From positions 62,001 to 126,000 of the forward strand of contig NZ_CP009451.1 of the NCBI RefSeq assembly GCF_000757825.1: 64,000 bases of DNA. The letters are read 5' to 3'. Position numbers and translations under genes: made by a program. Within the stretch, counting starts at the first letter, position 1; the number at the start of each line of letters is the position of its first letter. Shown here piece after piece: positions 7,840-17,200 of this stretch. The notes under the pieces are model-generated. The model saw only the letters and a program-made list of their open reading frames with translations, did no database searches and was not told the DNA's origin. The DNA is from Cedecea neteri (GTDB lineage Bacteria > Pseudomonadota > Gammaproteobacteria > Enterobacterales > Enterobacteriaceae).

Positions 7840-9876
7840 TTATTTCCCGCTCAGCATCTGCCAGAGAAACTCTTCTATCATCGCCTGATGAGACGCCGTC
7901 TGGCTATTTTCCGGCGCGCTGCCGTGGCCCGCATCGGTTTCCTCATACAGCCAGACATTGTCGTGCCCTTGCTGCTGCATACGCGCCACCATCCTGCGGG
8001 CGTGCGCCGGGCTGACTCTGTCATCCTGAGTGCCGGTGGTAAACAGCGTGGGGGGATAATCCACGTCGGCGGACACCTTGTCGAACGGCGAGTAGCGCAG
8101 CAGCCACTCTCGCTCTTCGGCAACTTCCGGGTCGCCATATTCGGCAATCCATGAAGCGCCTGCCAGCCAGTTGTGGTAGTTCAGCATATCCAGAAGCGGG
8201 ACTTCGCACACCAGCGCGCCGAAGAGCGTGGGATAGTCGGTGAGCATATTGCCAATCAGCAGGCCGCCGTTGCTGCCGCCCTGGGCCGCAAGCCTGGCGG
8301 GGCTGGTGATTTTGCGCGCCACCAGGTCGGCTGCGACGGCAGTGAAATCTTCCCAGGCTCGGTGGCGGTGCTGTTTGAGCGCGGCCTGGTGCCACGCCGG
8401 GCCATATTCACCGCCGCCGCGAATATTAGCGACAACGTAGACGCCGCCTTTTTGCAGCCACGTCACGCCTTTCGAACCGAGGTAATGAGGCGTTAAAGAG
8501 ACCTCAAACCCGCCGTAACCGTACAGCAGCGTTGGGTTATCACCGGAAAGCGTTAGCGCTTTGGCTGAGACCTGGAAGTAGGGAATACGCGTGCCGTCCT
8601 CAGACAGGGCGAAGTGCTGAGTCACGCTAAATTCCGCTGCGTCAAAGCAGGTCGGATCCTGTTTGACGAGGCCGAGCGTATCGTTGTCCAGATCGCCATA
8701 GCTCAGGCTATTCGGCTGTAAAAAACCGTGGCTGACCAGCCGGTAGCGATTGCTTTCGTCATCAATACCGCCGGCGGAGACATTGGTAAAATCAGGCAGC
8801 TCCAGCGTTTTCACGCAGTGGCGTTGCCCGTTTTCGATTTTTATAAAATCGACTTTTTCGACAGCATCCTGGCTCAGGTTAAGCAGGAGGTAATCACGGG
8901 TCGAGCCGTAGCCTTGCAGCGTGGTGCGGGAGTTGGGCGTGAAGAGTGGAATGAAATTGCGCTCACCTCGCTGAAAATCAGCTAAATCAATAGCCAGCAG
9001 GGCACCTGCGGGCCAGGTTGTCTCAGCTATTGTCCAGTCGGAGGTTAGCGTGACCAGCAGCCAGTCTTTAAAAAATCCGCAGGAGGCATCCTCCGGGACG
9101 GCGATAAGCGTCAGCGTGTCCTGCCCGGTCAATAGCCAGGTCTGCCCGCGGTAGAAGTCTTTGCTGCAGTGCACCAGATCGCGCTCAAAACCGGGGGTAT
9201 CGTCATGCCAGGCTGAAACGGCCATATCCGTAGCTTCGCCAGCGTAAATCAGCGCGGCATCCTGCGGCGATGTGCCACGAACCCAGCGGTAAGCGCAGCG
9301 TGGATAGCCGGAGGTGGTGAGCGTGTCGTCACCCGCGTCCAGCGCCAGCAGCAGGGTATTTTCATCCACCCAGCTTGCCGAGCTTTTGCTTTCCGGCAGG
9401 AAAAAACCGTCGCGAATAAACGTTTTATTCACCAGATCGAATTCACGTATTTCACAGGCATCGCCGCCGCTGGATAAAAAGATCAGCGCCCGCGAGTAGC
9501 CAGGATGAAGCAGATCTGCGCCGTGGTAGCTCCAGTTCGCGTCTTCGTCTTCATTCAGGCGATCGATATCCAGCACCGTTTCCCATTCCGGCGTGGCCGT
9601 CAGATAAGAGGCTTCAGACGTCCGGCGCCAGATGCCCCGAGGATGCTCGTCATCCTGCCAGAAGTTATAGACCTTTTCGCGGTAATGGCTTCCCCAGGGA
9701 ATGTTGGTTTTATCGTCAAGCGACCGCAGAATGGCGCCCCGCATCTGTTGAAAACGTTCTCCTTTGGCGAACCTGTCCGTGGTGCGCTGGTTTTGTTTTT
9801 CCACCCAGCTTAGCGCCGCGGCATCTTCCGGGGTTTCGAGCTGGTTAAGCAAATCCTGAATCTCTGGCTGTGTCAT
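7840..9876 (-). CDS. S9 family prolyl oligopeptidase-like peptidase
   Basis: This protein of 678 residues has the two-part architecture of prolyl oligopeptidases: an N-terminal cap with a seven-bladed propeller (about residues 1-400) and a C-terminal alpha/beta hydrolase domain. The catalytic Ser is in GGSNGGLL, with Asp in TGTQDDRVSP and His in DAGHGSAPEN. NIRGGGEYGPAWH and YGGFEVSL are standard S9A segments. There is no signal peptide, so it is probably a cytosolic peptidase for short proline-containing peptides. The ATG at 9876 (AAGGA about 6 bases upstream) is preferred to the adjacent GTG. It is not PtrB/oligopeptidase B as I recall that sequence. Confidence 0.85.
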   Translation of the reverse strand: MTQPEIQDLLNQLETPEDAAALSWVEKQNQRTTDRFAKGERFQQMRGAILRSLDDKTNIPWGSHYREKVYNFWQDDEHPRGIWRRTSEASYLTATPEWETVLDIDRLNEDEDANWSYHGADLLHPGYSRALIFLSSGGDACEIREFDLVNKTFIRDGFFLPESKSSASWVDENTLLLALDAGDDTLTTSGYPRCAYRWVRGTSPQDAALIYAGEATDMAVSAWHDDTPGFERDLVHCSKDFYRGQTWLLTGQDTLTLIAVPEDASCGFFKDWLLVTLTSDWTIAETTWPAGALLAIDLADFQRGERNFIPLFTPNSRTTLQGYGSTRDYLLLNLSQDAVEKVDFIKIENGQRHCVKTLELPDFTNVSAGGIDDESNRYRLVSHGFLQPNSLSYGDLDNDTLGLVKQDPTCFDAAEFSVTQHFALSEDGTRIPYFQVSAKALTLSGDNPTLLYGYGGFEVSLTPHYLGSKGVTWLQKGGVYVVANIRGGGEYGPAWHQAALKQHRHRAWEDFTAVAADLVARKITSPARLAAQGGSNGGLLIGNMLTDYPTLFGALVCEVPLLDMLNYHNWLAGASWIAEYGDPEVAEEREWLLRYSPFDKVSADVDYPPTLFTTGTQDDRVSPAHARRMVARMQQQGHDNVWLYEETDAGHGSAPENSQTASHQAMIEEFLWQMLSGK

Positions 9877-10050
9877 CACGCATCCTTTTGTTGGGTAACG
9901 GGCCTGCTGTTGACCATATCACTATGCTCTTTTTCATTACACCTTAAGGCTTTTATGGATTCTGTCTGCGGGCTAGAGTTTTTTCGTTTGCAAAACAAAT
10001 GGCTTAGCAAAAGTGCGTGTTTTCTTGCTTGAAGTGTCTTTTTTACCTGA

Positions 10051-10070
10051 TACTGTATATATAAACAGTA
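10051..10070 (+). promoter_or_regulatory. LexA (SOS) box of umuDC
   Basis: TACTGTATATATAAACAGTA differs from the optimal E. coli LexA operator by one base in the central AT stretch. Both CTG and CAG half-sites are intact. It ends 18 bases before the umuD start codon, so LexA would block transcription initiation. Confidence 0.95.
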
Positions 10071-10087
10071 TTTGCATTGGCGGTATC

Positions 10088-10507
10088 ATGAACCTTCTCA
10101 AACCTGCGGCGCATTGCCCTGACTCTTCTTTACCTCTTTTTGGCGACCTGGTGCAGTGCGGGTTTCCGTCACCGGCTCAGGACTATGTTGAGCAGCGTAT
10201 CGATCTCAATAAGCTGCTGGTGCGCAATCCCGGCGCGACCTACTTCGTGAAGGCGGCGGGGGACTCGATGGTGGAAGGGGGAATCGGCGAAGGAGATTTG
10301 CTTATCGTTGACAGCTCAAGAACGGCGTCGCAGGGCGATATTGTGATTGCGGCCATTGACGGTGCCTTCACCGTGAAGCGCCTGCAGCTTCGCCCGACGG
10401 TGATGCTGTTGCCGATGAACAGCGCCTGGTCCCCGATTCCCGTGACCGATGACGTCCCGCTCGATATCTTTGGCGTCGTCACTTTTATCATCAAAGCGGC
10501 GAGCTAG
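10088..10507 (+). CDS. umuD: DNA polymerase V subunit UmuD
   Basis: This 139-residue protein is the same length as E. coli UmuD. Self-cleavage after RecA stimulation gives UmuD', which joins UmuC to make translesion polymerase V. The cleavage site Cys24-Gly25 (LVQCGFPSP), nucleophile Ser60 (AGDSMVEGG) and general base Lys97 ([10 protein letters not shown]) are all in place, so it should be functional. The start is the ATG after the LexA box; the frame extends upstream only into the operator. umuC begins 2 bases after the stop. Confidence 0.97.
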   Translation: MNLLKPAAHCPDSSLPLFGDLVQCGFPSPAQDYVEQRIDLNKLLVRNPGATYFVKAAGDSMVEGGIGEGDLLIVDSSRTASQGDIVIAAIDGAFTVKRLQLRPTVMLLPMNSAWSPIPVTDDVPLDIFGVVTFIIKAAS

Positions 10508-10509
10508 AT

Positions 10510-11781
10510 ATGTTTGCGCTGGTGGATGTGAACAGCTTTTACGCCTCGTGTGAAACGGCCTTTCGCCCCGATCTCGCGGGAAAGCCGATTGTCGTTTTGT
10601 CTAATAACGACGGATGTGTGATCTCGCGCTCCGCCGAAGCCAAGCCCTTTGTGAAAATGGGCGAACCCTTTTTTAAGCAGAAAGAGTCGCTCAGACGGCA
10701 GGGCGTGCTGACGTTTAGCAGCAACTACGAGCTGTATGCTGACATGAGCCAACGGGTGATGGGCGTGCTCGAAGAGCTATTGCCCAGGGTTGAGGTTTAC
10801 TCCATTGACGAAGCATTTTGCGATTTAACGGGCGTCAGCAATTGCTGCAACCTGAAGGCGTTTGGGCTGTCTGTCCGCGCGGCGATTCTCCAGCGCACTC
10901 GCCTGACGGTGGGGGTCGGCATTGCGCCGACAAAAACGCTGGCCAAGCTGGCTAACCACGCCGCAAAAACGTGGCAGGAAAAGACCGGTGGCGTGGTGGA
11001 TTTATCTCGCCCTGAGCACCAGCGCTGGCTTATGGCAAAGCTTGCCGTGGGCGAGGTCTGGGGCGTGGGTCGGCGAATGTCGAAAAAGCTCGAAGGCATG
11101 GGCATAAACACGGTTTTGCAGCTTGCCGATGCGGACATCCGTTTTATTCGCCGGCACTTCAGCGTGGTGCTGGAAAGAACGGTGCGCGAGCTGCGCGGCG
11201 AGTCATGCCTTGAAATGGGGGAATTTGCGTCTGCTAAGCAGGAAATCATCTGCAGTCGCTCGTTTGGGGAACGTATTACCGAGTTTGAAGATATGCGTCA
11301 GGCCGTCAGCAGCTATGCAAGCAGAGCGGCGGAAAAGCTGCGTGCCGAACACCAGTATTGCCGGGTTATCTCCGCCTTTGTGAAGAGCAGCCCGTTTGCG
11401 ACAAATGAGCCTTATTACGGCAACTGTTCATCCGTTTCGTTGCTTATCCCAACGCAGGACAGCCGGGATATTATCCAGGCCGCGATGCAGAGTCTGGAAG
11501 CTATCTGGCAGGAAGGGCATCGCTACCAGAAAGCGGGCGTCATGCTGGGGGATTTCTTCAGCCAGGGCGTGGCGCAGTTCGATCTCTTCGACAGCAGCGT
11601 GCCGCGGCTTAACGGCGAAAAGCTGATGACCGTTCTGGATCGCCTGAATAAAGAACAGGGCAAAGGAACACTCTATTTTGCCGGGCAGGGAATACAGCAG
11701 CCGTGGGCGATGAAGCGTGAAATGCTGTCGCCGCGCTATACCACGCGTTATGCTGATCTGCCCGTGGCGCGAGTTTGCTGA
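10510..11781 (+). CDS. umuC: DNA polymerase V catalytic subunit UmuC
   Basis: This 423-residue Y-family polymerase compares with 422 residues in E. coli. The catalytic acidic residues are Asp6 (ALVDVNSFYASCE) and Asp100/Glu101 (YSIDEAFCDL). The thumb/helix-hairpin-helix region (GVWGVGRRMSKKLEGMGI) and little-finger domain follow, with the C-terminal part containing QFDLF, a beta-clamp binding motif. Together with UmuD' it copies past lesions during the SOS response. It is co-transcribed with umuD from the LexA-controlled promoter. Confidence 0.97.
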   Translation: MFALVDVNSFYASCETAFRPDLAGKPIVVLSNNDGCVISRSAEAKPFVKMGEPFFKQKESLRRQGVLTFSSNYELYADMSQRVMGVLEELLPRVEVYSIDEAFCDLTGVSNCCNLKAFGLSVRAAILQRTRLTVGVGIAPTKTLAKLANHAAKTWQEKTGGVVDLSRPEHQRWLMAKLAVGEVWGVGRRMSKKLEGMGINTVLQLADADIRFIRRHFSVVLERTVRELRGESCLEMGEFASAKQEIICSRSFGERITEFEDMRQAVSSYASRAAEKLRAEHQYCRVISAFVKSSPFATNEPYYGNCSSVSLLIPTQDSRDIIQAAMQSLEAIWQEGHRYQKAGVMLGDFFSQGVAQFDLFDSSVPRLNGEKLMTVLDRLNKEQGKGTLYFAGQGIQQPWAMKREMLSPRYTTRYADLPVARVC

Positions 11782-11791
11782 TTTTCGCATG

Positions 11792-11826
11792 GCAGTGAGA
11801 TAGTCACTCTGCGGAACTTTTTTTTA
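11792..11826 (+). terminator. probable terminator of umuDC
   Basis: AGTGA-GATAG-TCACT forms a short stem, with GCAG/CTGC able to extend it imperfectly, and eight T follow a few bases later (11818-11825). The gap before the T-run makes the call moderate. Confidence 0.55.
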
Positions 11827-11873
11827 CCCGGTCTGTCAATATCACAGCTTGAGTTATTGGAGAGTGTTACGAA

Positions 11874-11999
11874 GTGAAAGGATTTTTGACGGCATTAATA
11901 CTGATTGCCAGCTTCCTGATTGGCTGCGCGATGTACTACAAAGTGGGTTGTTGGTTTGAGGATGACATCATCAATTTCTATGCCGGGGACGAAGGGTAA
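11874..11999 (+). CDS. 41-residue small membrane or lipoprotein-like ORF
   Basis: A GTG-started frame of 41 codons encodes MKGFLTALILIASFLIGC followed by a polar tail rich in Asp, Glu and aromatic residues. The N-terminus has one Lys, a hydrophobic stretch and LIGC, which fits a lipobox with Cys18 as the lipidated residue. A single transmembrane peptide is the alternative. GGAGAG lies about 13 bases upstream, so initiation is weak. It follows the umuC terminator. I do not recognise the family. Size and shape recall small type I toxins, but no known toxin signature is seen. Confidence 0.5.
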   Translation: MKGFLTALILIASFLIGCAMYYKVGCWFEDDIINFYAGDEG

Positions 12000-12044
12000 A
12001 GACCAGGGTAACAACGCAATGTGCCCGCATTATTACCCGGCGGC

Positions 12045-12464
12045 TTAGCCTTTAAAGACCGAAAACTTTTTGGTCACAGGCTTGAGCTTCTCGGTTTCAC
12101 CGTAGAGCGCAATGCCCACGAAGTCGAGATCGGCGAAGGGCGTTTCGAGCGTATCTTTGATTTGTTGTTCGGAAGAGTGCGAAAGCATTGTGGTGGTGAA
12201 GAAGTTATACAGCACGCCTTCTTCCCGGCATTTCTCAAGCGCCGTCGCCAGCTGGCTGCTGTTCTTAGACTGAAGCACCACCACCGGATAATGGTTCATA
12301 TAAGCACTGAAGCCGCTTTCCTGGTTGGGATAATCATGAAATTTAGGCTCATCCGCTTTGAGCATAATACCGCCGCAAAGGTGGCCCACGGCATTCATTT
12401 GCACGCTGACGTCGGCGGTGCGGTTCACGATGACATAAAGCTTATAGTCATTATCTTCGAACAT
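12045..12464 (-). CDS. DUF2000 family protein
   Basis: This 139-residue protein has the DUF2000 layout: an N-terminal strand KLYVIVNRTADVSVQMNA, then GHLCGGIM, a central YPVVVLQSKNSSQL, and FTTTMLSHSS with a C-terminal FVGIALYG. Family members share a fold related to peptidyl-tRNA hydrolase 2, but no reaction is established. It is a single-gene unit divergent from dbpA. Function unknown. Confidence 0.8.
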   Translation of the reverse strand: MFEDNDYKLYVIVNRTADVSVQMNAVGHLCGGIMLKADEPKFHDYPNQESGFSAYMNHYPVVVLQSKNSSQLATALEKCREEGVLYNFFTTTMLSHSSEQQIKDTLETPFADLDFVGIALYGETEKLKPVTKKFSVFKG

Positions 12465-12748
12465 TCTGGCTCCTTATCTGCCATTAAGCGCGTCCTCTGA
12501 TTTAGCTTAGGACGCAAAGCCAAAGCATAGTAATCATTTTTTTATCTGGCTTCCTGTTTACGATCAATCTTTAAGCCGCGTTTTATCTGCTAGCTGGAAT
12601 TCTCTCTTACGGAAAAACGGCACCTTATCGAAAGGGGCCGTTTATTATTGTTTAGCCCGCTAACGCAGCAAAATTGATAAACTCACGCCTGAATCACGCG
12701 AATCTGCTAGCATACGCGCCTGCCCGTTATTATTAAGAGATGACCATT
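12465..12748. other. intergenic region between DUF2000 gene and dbpA
   Basis: No gene is seen. Two hairpins are present. GCGTCCT/AGGACGC (12490-12515) lies close to the DUF2000 start. AACGGC(A)CC/GG(G)GCCGTT (12614-12640) is followed by TTATTATTG and could end an unseen short transcript. The promoter of dbpA must lie in the last 100 bases. Confidence 0.5.
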
Positions 12749-14122
12749 GTGACCGCTTTTTCCGCACTGAACGCTTTACCTGAAGCACAACTCGCCAACC
12801 TTAGCGAACTGGGGTATCACGAAATGACGCCCGTTCAGGAAGCGGCCTTGCCCGCCATTCTGGCCGGAAAAGACGTCCGTGCGCAGGCAAAAACCGGCAG
12901 CGGCAAAACGGCTGCTTTCGGCCTTGGCCTGCTGCAGCACATTGATGCCAGTCAGTTTTTAACCCAGTCGCTGGTGCTGTGCCCGACGCGTGAGCTGGCC
13001 GACCAGGTTGCTAAAGAGCTGCGTCGCCTGGCACGCTACATGCCAAATATTAAAATCCTGACCCTGTGCGGCGGCCAGCCGTTCGGCGTACAGCGCGACT
13101 CGCTGCAGCATGCGCCGCACATTATCGTTGCCACGCCAGGCCGCCTGCTGGATCACCTGAAAAAAGAAACGGTGAAGCTGAATGCCCTGCAAACGCTGGT
13201 GCTGGACGAAGCCGACCGTATGCTGGATATGGGCTTTGCCGACGCTATCGACGAGGTTATCGCCCACGCGCCGGTAAAACGCCAGACCCTGCTTTTCTCC
13301 GCCACGTGGCCAACAGCCATTGCTGCGATCAGCGGCCGGGTTCAGCGCGACCCGCAAACTATCGAAATTGATACCGTCGATGAACTTCCGTCCGTAGAGC
13401 AGCAGTTTTATGAAGTTTCGCGCGGCGGCAAGATTGGCCTGCTGCTGGCGCTGCTGAGCAAACATCAGCCCGCGTCCTGCGTAGTGTTTTGTAATACCAA
13501 AAAAGATTGCCAGGCCGTTTGTGATGCGCTGAATGAACGCCACCAAAGCGCGTTAGCGCTGCATGGTGATATGGAACAGCGTGACCGTGACCAGACGCTG
13601 GTGCGTTTTGCTAACGGCAGCAGCCGCGTGCTGGTGGCGACCGACGTTGCCGCTCGTGGGCTGGACATTAAAGCTCTGGAAATGGTCATTAACTACGAGC
13701 TGTCGTGGGATCCGGAAGTGCACGTCCACCGCATTGGTCGTACCGCGCGAGCGGGGCAAAGCGGGCTGGCTATTAGCTTCTGTGCGCCGGAAGAGGCGCA
13801 GCGTGCGAGCGTGCTGGCAGAGATGCTGAATCTTTCGCTGAAATGGCAGCAGGTGCCGTCCGGCGTCTCCGTGAAGCCGCTGGAAGCAGAAATGGCGACG
13901 CTGTGCATTGACGGCGGCAAGAAAGCCAAAATGCGTCCGGGCGATATTCTGGGCGCGTTAACCGGGGATATGGGGCTGGAAGGGGCGGACATCGGTAAAA
14001 TCGACGTCCACCCAATCCATGTTTACGTTGCGGTGCGCCAGTCCGTGGCGCGTCACGCGTGGAAGCAGCTGCAACAAGGGAAGATTAAGGGCAAGTCGGT
14101 GAAGGTTCGCCTGCTGAAGTAA
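12749..14122 (+). CDS. dbpA: ATP-dependent RNA helicase DbpA
   Basis: This DEAD-box helicase acts late in 50S ribosome assembly and is targeted to hairpin 92 of 23S rRNA. Motifs in order: Q motif (YHEMTPVQ), Walker A AKTGSGKT, PTRELA, TPGR, DEAD (VLDEADRM), SAT (FSATW), RGLD and HRIGRTAR. The C-terminal 75 residues are the DbpA-type RNA-binding domain (CIDGGKKAKMRPGDILGALTGD). The GTG at 12749 gives 457 residues, equal to E. coli, with AGAG at proper distance. The ATG at 12740 sits too close to that site. In E. coli dbpA lies directly between fnrS and ttcA. Confidence 0.95.
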   Translation: MTAFSALNALPEAQLANLSELGYHEMTPVQEAALPAILAGKDVRAQAKTGSGKTAAFGLGLLQHIDASQFLTQSLVLCPTRELADQVAKELRRLARYMPNIKILTLCGGQPFGVQRDSLQHAPHIIVATPGRLLDHLKKETVKLNALQTLVLDEADRMLDMGFADAIDEVIAHAPVKRQTLLFSATWPTAIAAISGRVQRDPQTIEIDTVDELPSVEQQFYEVSRGGKIGLLLALLSKHQPASCVVFCNTKKDCQAVCDALNERHQSALALHGDMEQRDRDQTLVRFANGSSRVLVATDVAARGLDIKALEMVINYELSWDPEVHVHRIGRTARAGQSGLAISFCAPEEAQRASVLAEMLNLSLKWQQVPSGVSVKPLEAEMATLCIDGGKKAKMRPGDILGALTGDMGLEGADIGKIDVHPIHVYVAVRQSVARHAWKQLQQGKIKGKSVKVRLLK

Positions 14123-14162
14123 ACGAATTTTCCCCTCATCCTGACCGTTTCCCCACCATCAT

Positions 14163-14252
14163 TCCCCCTCTCCCCACGGGGGAGAGGGGATAAAAAGAAC
14201 GCCAATCTATGTTTTCCCCCTCTCCCTTCCAGGGAGAGGGCCGGGGTGAGGG
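14163..14252. repeat. REP-like double palindrome
   Basis: Two inverted repeats lie in tandem: CCCCTCTCCCC-acg-GGGGAGAGGGG (about 14166-14191) and CCCCTCTCCC-ttcca-GGGAGAGGG (about 14217-14240), the second continuing into CCGGGGTGAGGGG. It sits between convergent dbpA and nifJ. Similar units occur near 23.7 and 53.0/54.2 kb. This copy contains an intact version of the sequence in which the IS110 element at 53 kb is inserted. Confidence 0.85.
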
Positions 14253-14265
14253 GCATTCCCCCCGA

Positions 14266-17200
14266 TTACTCGCTAACCTTCTCCGCTTTACCCGCCAGCT
14301 GTGCCAGGAAATCATACCGCTTCTGCAAATCTGCCGCAGCGTCTTTCCAGAGCTGCTCGGCGACTTCCGGCTGCTGGGCATTCAGGCGACGGAAACGCTG
14401 CTCTTTCATCAACGTATCGGCCAGCGCATCGGACGGTGGACGGGAGTCCAGCGCCAGCGGCAGCTTGCCTTCGTCCGCACGGCGCGGGTCAAAGCGGTAG
14501 AGCGGCCAGAAGCCGGTGGCGGTCAGCTGACGCATCTGGTCATGGCTCAGCGCCAGATCGTAACCGTGCTCTTCGCAAGGACTGTAGGCGATGATCAACG
14601 ACGGGCCAGGATAGGCTTCCGCTTCCTGAATCGCCTTCATCGTCTGGTTAAGCTGTGCGCCCAGCGAAATCTGCGCCACATACACGTGGCCGTACATCAT
14701 CATGCTGACGCCCAGGTCTTTACGCGCCTTGCGCTTGCCGTGCTCGCCGAACTTGGTAACCGCGCCCAGCGGCGTAGCCTTAGAGGCCTGGCCCCCGGTG
14801 TTGGAATAACACTGCGTATCCAGCACCAGAATATTGACGTTCTCGGTCAGGCTCAGCACGTGGTCGAGGCCGCCAAAGCCGATGTCGTAAGCCCAGCCGT
14901 CGCCGCCAATCAGCCAGATGGATTTCTCCACCAGCGCGTCGGCGTCGGTGACCAGCTGACGAGCATCCGCATCGTCTACGTTAGCCAGATGCTTGCGCAG
15001 CTCAGCAACCTGTTCGCGGCGAACTTCCGGTGTGGCTTCGGCGTGAAGCTGCTCGTTAAGCTCAGCCGGGAGTTTATCGGCAAACTGCCCCAGCAGGCGC
15101 ATGACGCGGGCGCGGTGCTGATCCACCGTCAGGCGGAAGCCCAGGCCAAACTCGGCGTTATCCTCAAACAGCGAGTTTGCCCATGCAGGCCCGCGGCCGT
15201 TGGCGTCGGTGGTGTACGGCGTGGACGGCAGGTTACCGCCGTAAATAGACGAGCAGCCGGTAGCGTTCGCGATAAGCATACGGTCGCCGAACAGCTGGGT
15301 CAGAATTTTAATATACGGCGTTTCACCGCAGCCGGAGCAGGCGCCAGAGTACTCAAACAGCGGCGTTAACAGCTGAGAAGTACGAATGTCGATGCGCTCC
15401 AGGCTGGCACGATCGATTTCCGGCAGCGCGAGGAAGAAGTCATAGTTTTCTTTCTCTTCTTCAACATGCTCAAGGCGGGACATCATATTGATGGCCTTGA
15501 TTTCCGGGTTCTGACGGTCTTTTGCCGGGCAAACTTCCACGCACAGGTTACAGCCGGTGCAGTCTTCCGGGGCCACCTGCAGCACATATTTCTGGCCGCG
15601 CATATCGCGGGACTTCACGTCCAGAGACTGCAGGGCTTCCGGGGCGCCATCCATTGCCTCCGGCTGAACCACTTTGGCACGAATAGCCGAGTGCGGGCAG
15701 GCCGCCACGCAGTGGTTGCACTGGGTACAGATATCCGGCTTCCAGATAGGGATTTCTTCGGCAATGTTGCGTTTTTCCCACTGGGTAGTGCCCATCGGCC
15801 AGGTGCCGTCAGGCGGCAGCGCGGAAACCGGCAGGGCATCGCCAAGCCCGGCGAGCATGGCGGCGGTGACGGTTTTCACAAAGTCAGGGGCGGCGTCGGA
15901 TACCACTGGAGGGCGCATCGCGCTTTCCGGGTTAACCGCCAGCAGAGGTACTTCGGCCAGGGAATCACGAGCCAGCGCCAGCGCCTGCCAGTTACGCTCG
16001 ACGATTTCTGTCCCTTTGCTGCTGTAACTTTTGGCAATCGCGCCCTGCAGCTCCGCCAGCGCGGTGTCGCCCGGCAGGATCTGCGTCAGGTGGAAGAACG
16101 CCATCTGCATCACGGTGTTGATGCGGGCGCCCAGATGGCATTCACGGGCGATTTTCGCCGCGTTAATGACGTACAGTCTGGCCTGTTTCTGGTTGAGTAC
16201 TGCCTGAACTTCCTGCGGCAGGCGGCTCCAGACTTCGTCGGCGGCGTAAGGCGTGTTCAGCAGGAAAATACCGCCGGGCTTCAGGCGCTCGGCCATCTGG
16301 TACTTGTCGATAAACTGCAGCTGGTGACAGCCGACGAAATCGGCTTTCTCAATCAGGTAGGTAGAGTTGATTGGCTGTTCGCTGACGCGCAGATGCGAAA
16401 CCGTCAGGCCACCGGCCTTTTTGGAGTCATAAACGAAGTAGCCCTGGGTAAACCACGGCGTGGAGTTCCCGATAATTTTGATGTTGTTCTTGGTGGCCGA
16501 GACGCTGCCGTCGCTGCCCAGACCATAAAACAGCGCTTCCAGTTTGGCGCGGTTAGGCAGGGTGTTTTCCGGTAACGGCAGCGAAAGGTTGGTTACATCG
16601 TCGTAAATTCCGACGGTGAAGCGCGGGCGTGGTTTGGCTTCGCTCAACTCGTTAAAGATAGCCAGCACGCATTCCGGGCCGAACTCTTTAGACGACAGCC
16701 CATAGCGGCCGCCGATGACGCGAGGCAGCGTTTCACGGTCGCCGCGGCTCACGGCTTCGGCAAGCGCGGTCATCACGTCGAGATACAGCGGTTCAGCGAG
16801 GGCGCCTGGCTCTTTGGTTCGGTCAAGCACCGCCACCTGGCGCGCGGTTTGCGGCAGAACCGCCAGCAAATGTTCGGCGGAGAAGGGGCGGTACAGGCGA
16901 ACCTTCAGTACGCCGACTTTCTCGCCCCGGGTCAGAAGCTCATCCACGACCTCTTCGCAGGTGCCGACGGCGGAGCCCATCACGATAATCACGCGTTCGG
17001 CTTCAGGATGGCCGTAATATTCGAACGGACGGTAGCTGCGGCCTGTCGTCGCAGCAAAGTCGTTCATCGCCTGTTCAACGTGAGCATAAACCGCGTTGTG
17101 CCAGGGGTTGGTCGCTTCACGAGACTGGAAATAGGTATCCGGGTTAGCCGAGGTCCCGCGAATCACCGGATGTTCCGGGTTCAGGGCACGAGCGCGATGC

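Noticed and set aside
11874..11999. Hok/Ldr-type toxin
   Set aside because: Size fits, but no antisense RNA promoter, overlapping leader ORF or family residues could be recognised.
14209..16575. Long plus-strand open frames opposite nifJ (386 and 369 codons)
   Set aside because: They mirror the high-GC third-position bias of nifJ, which is a complete and conserved gene on the other strand.
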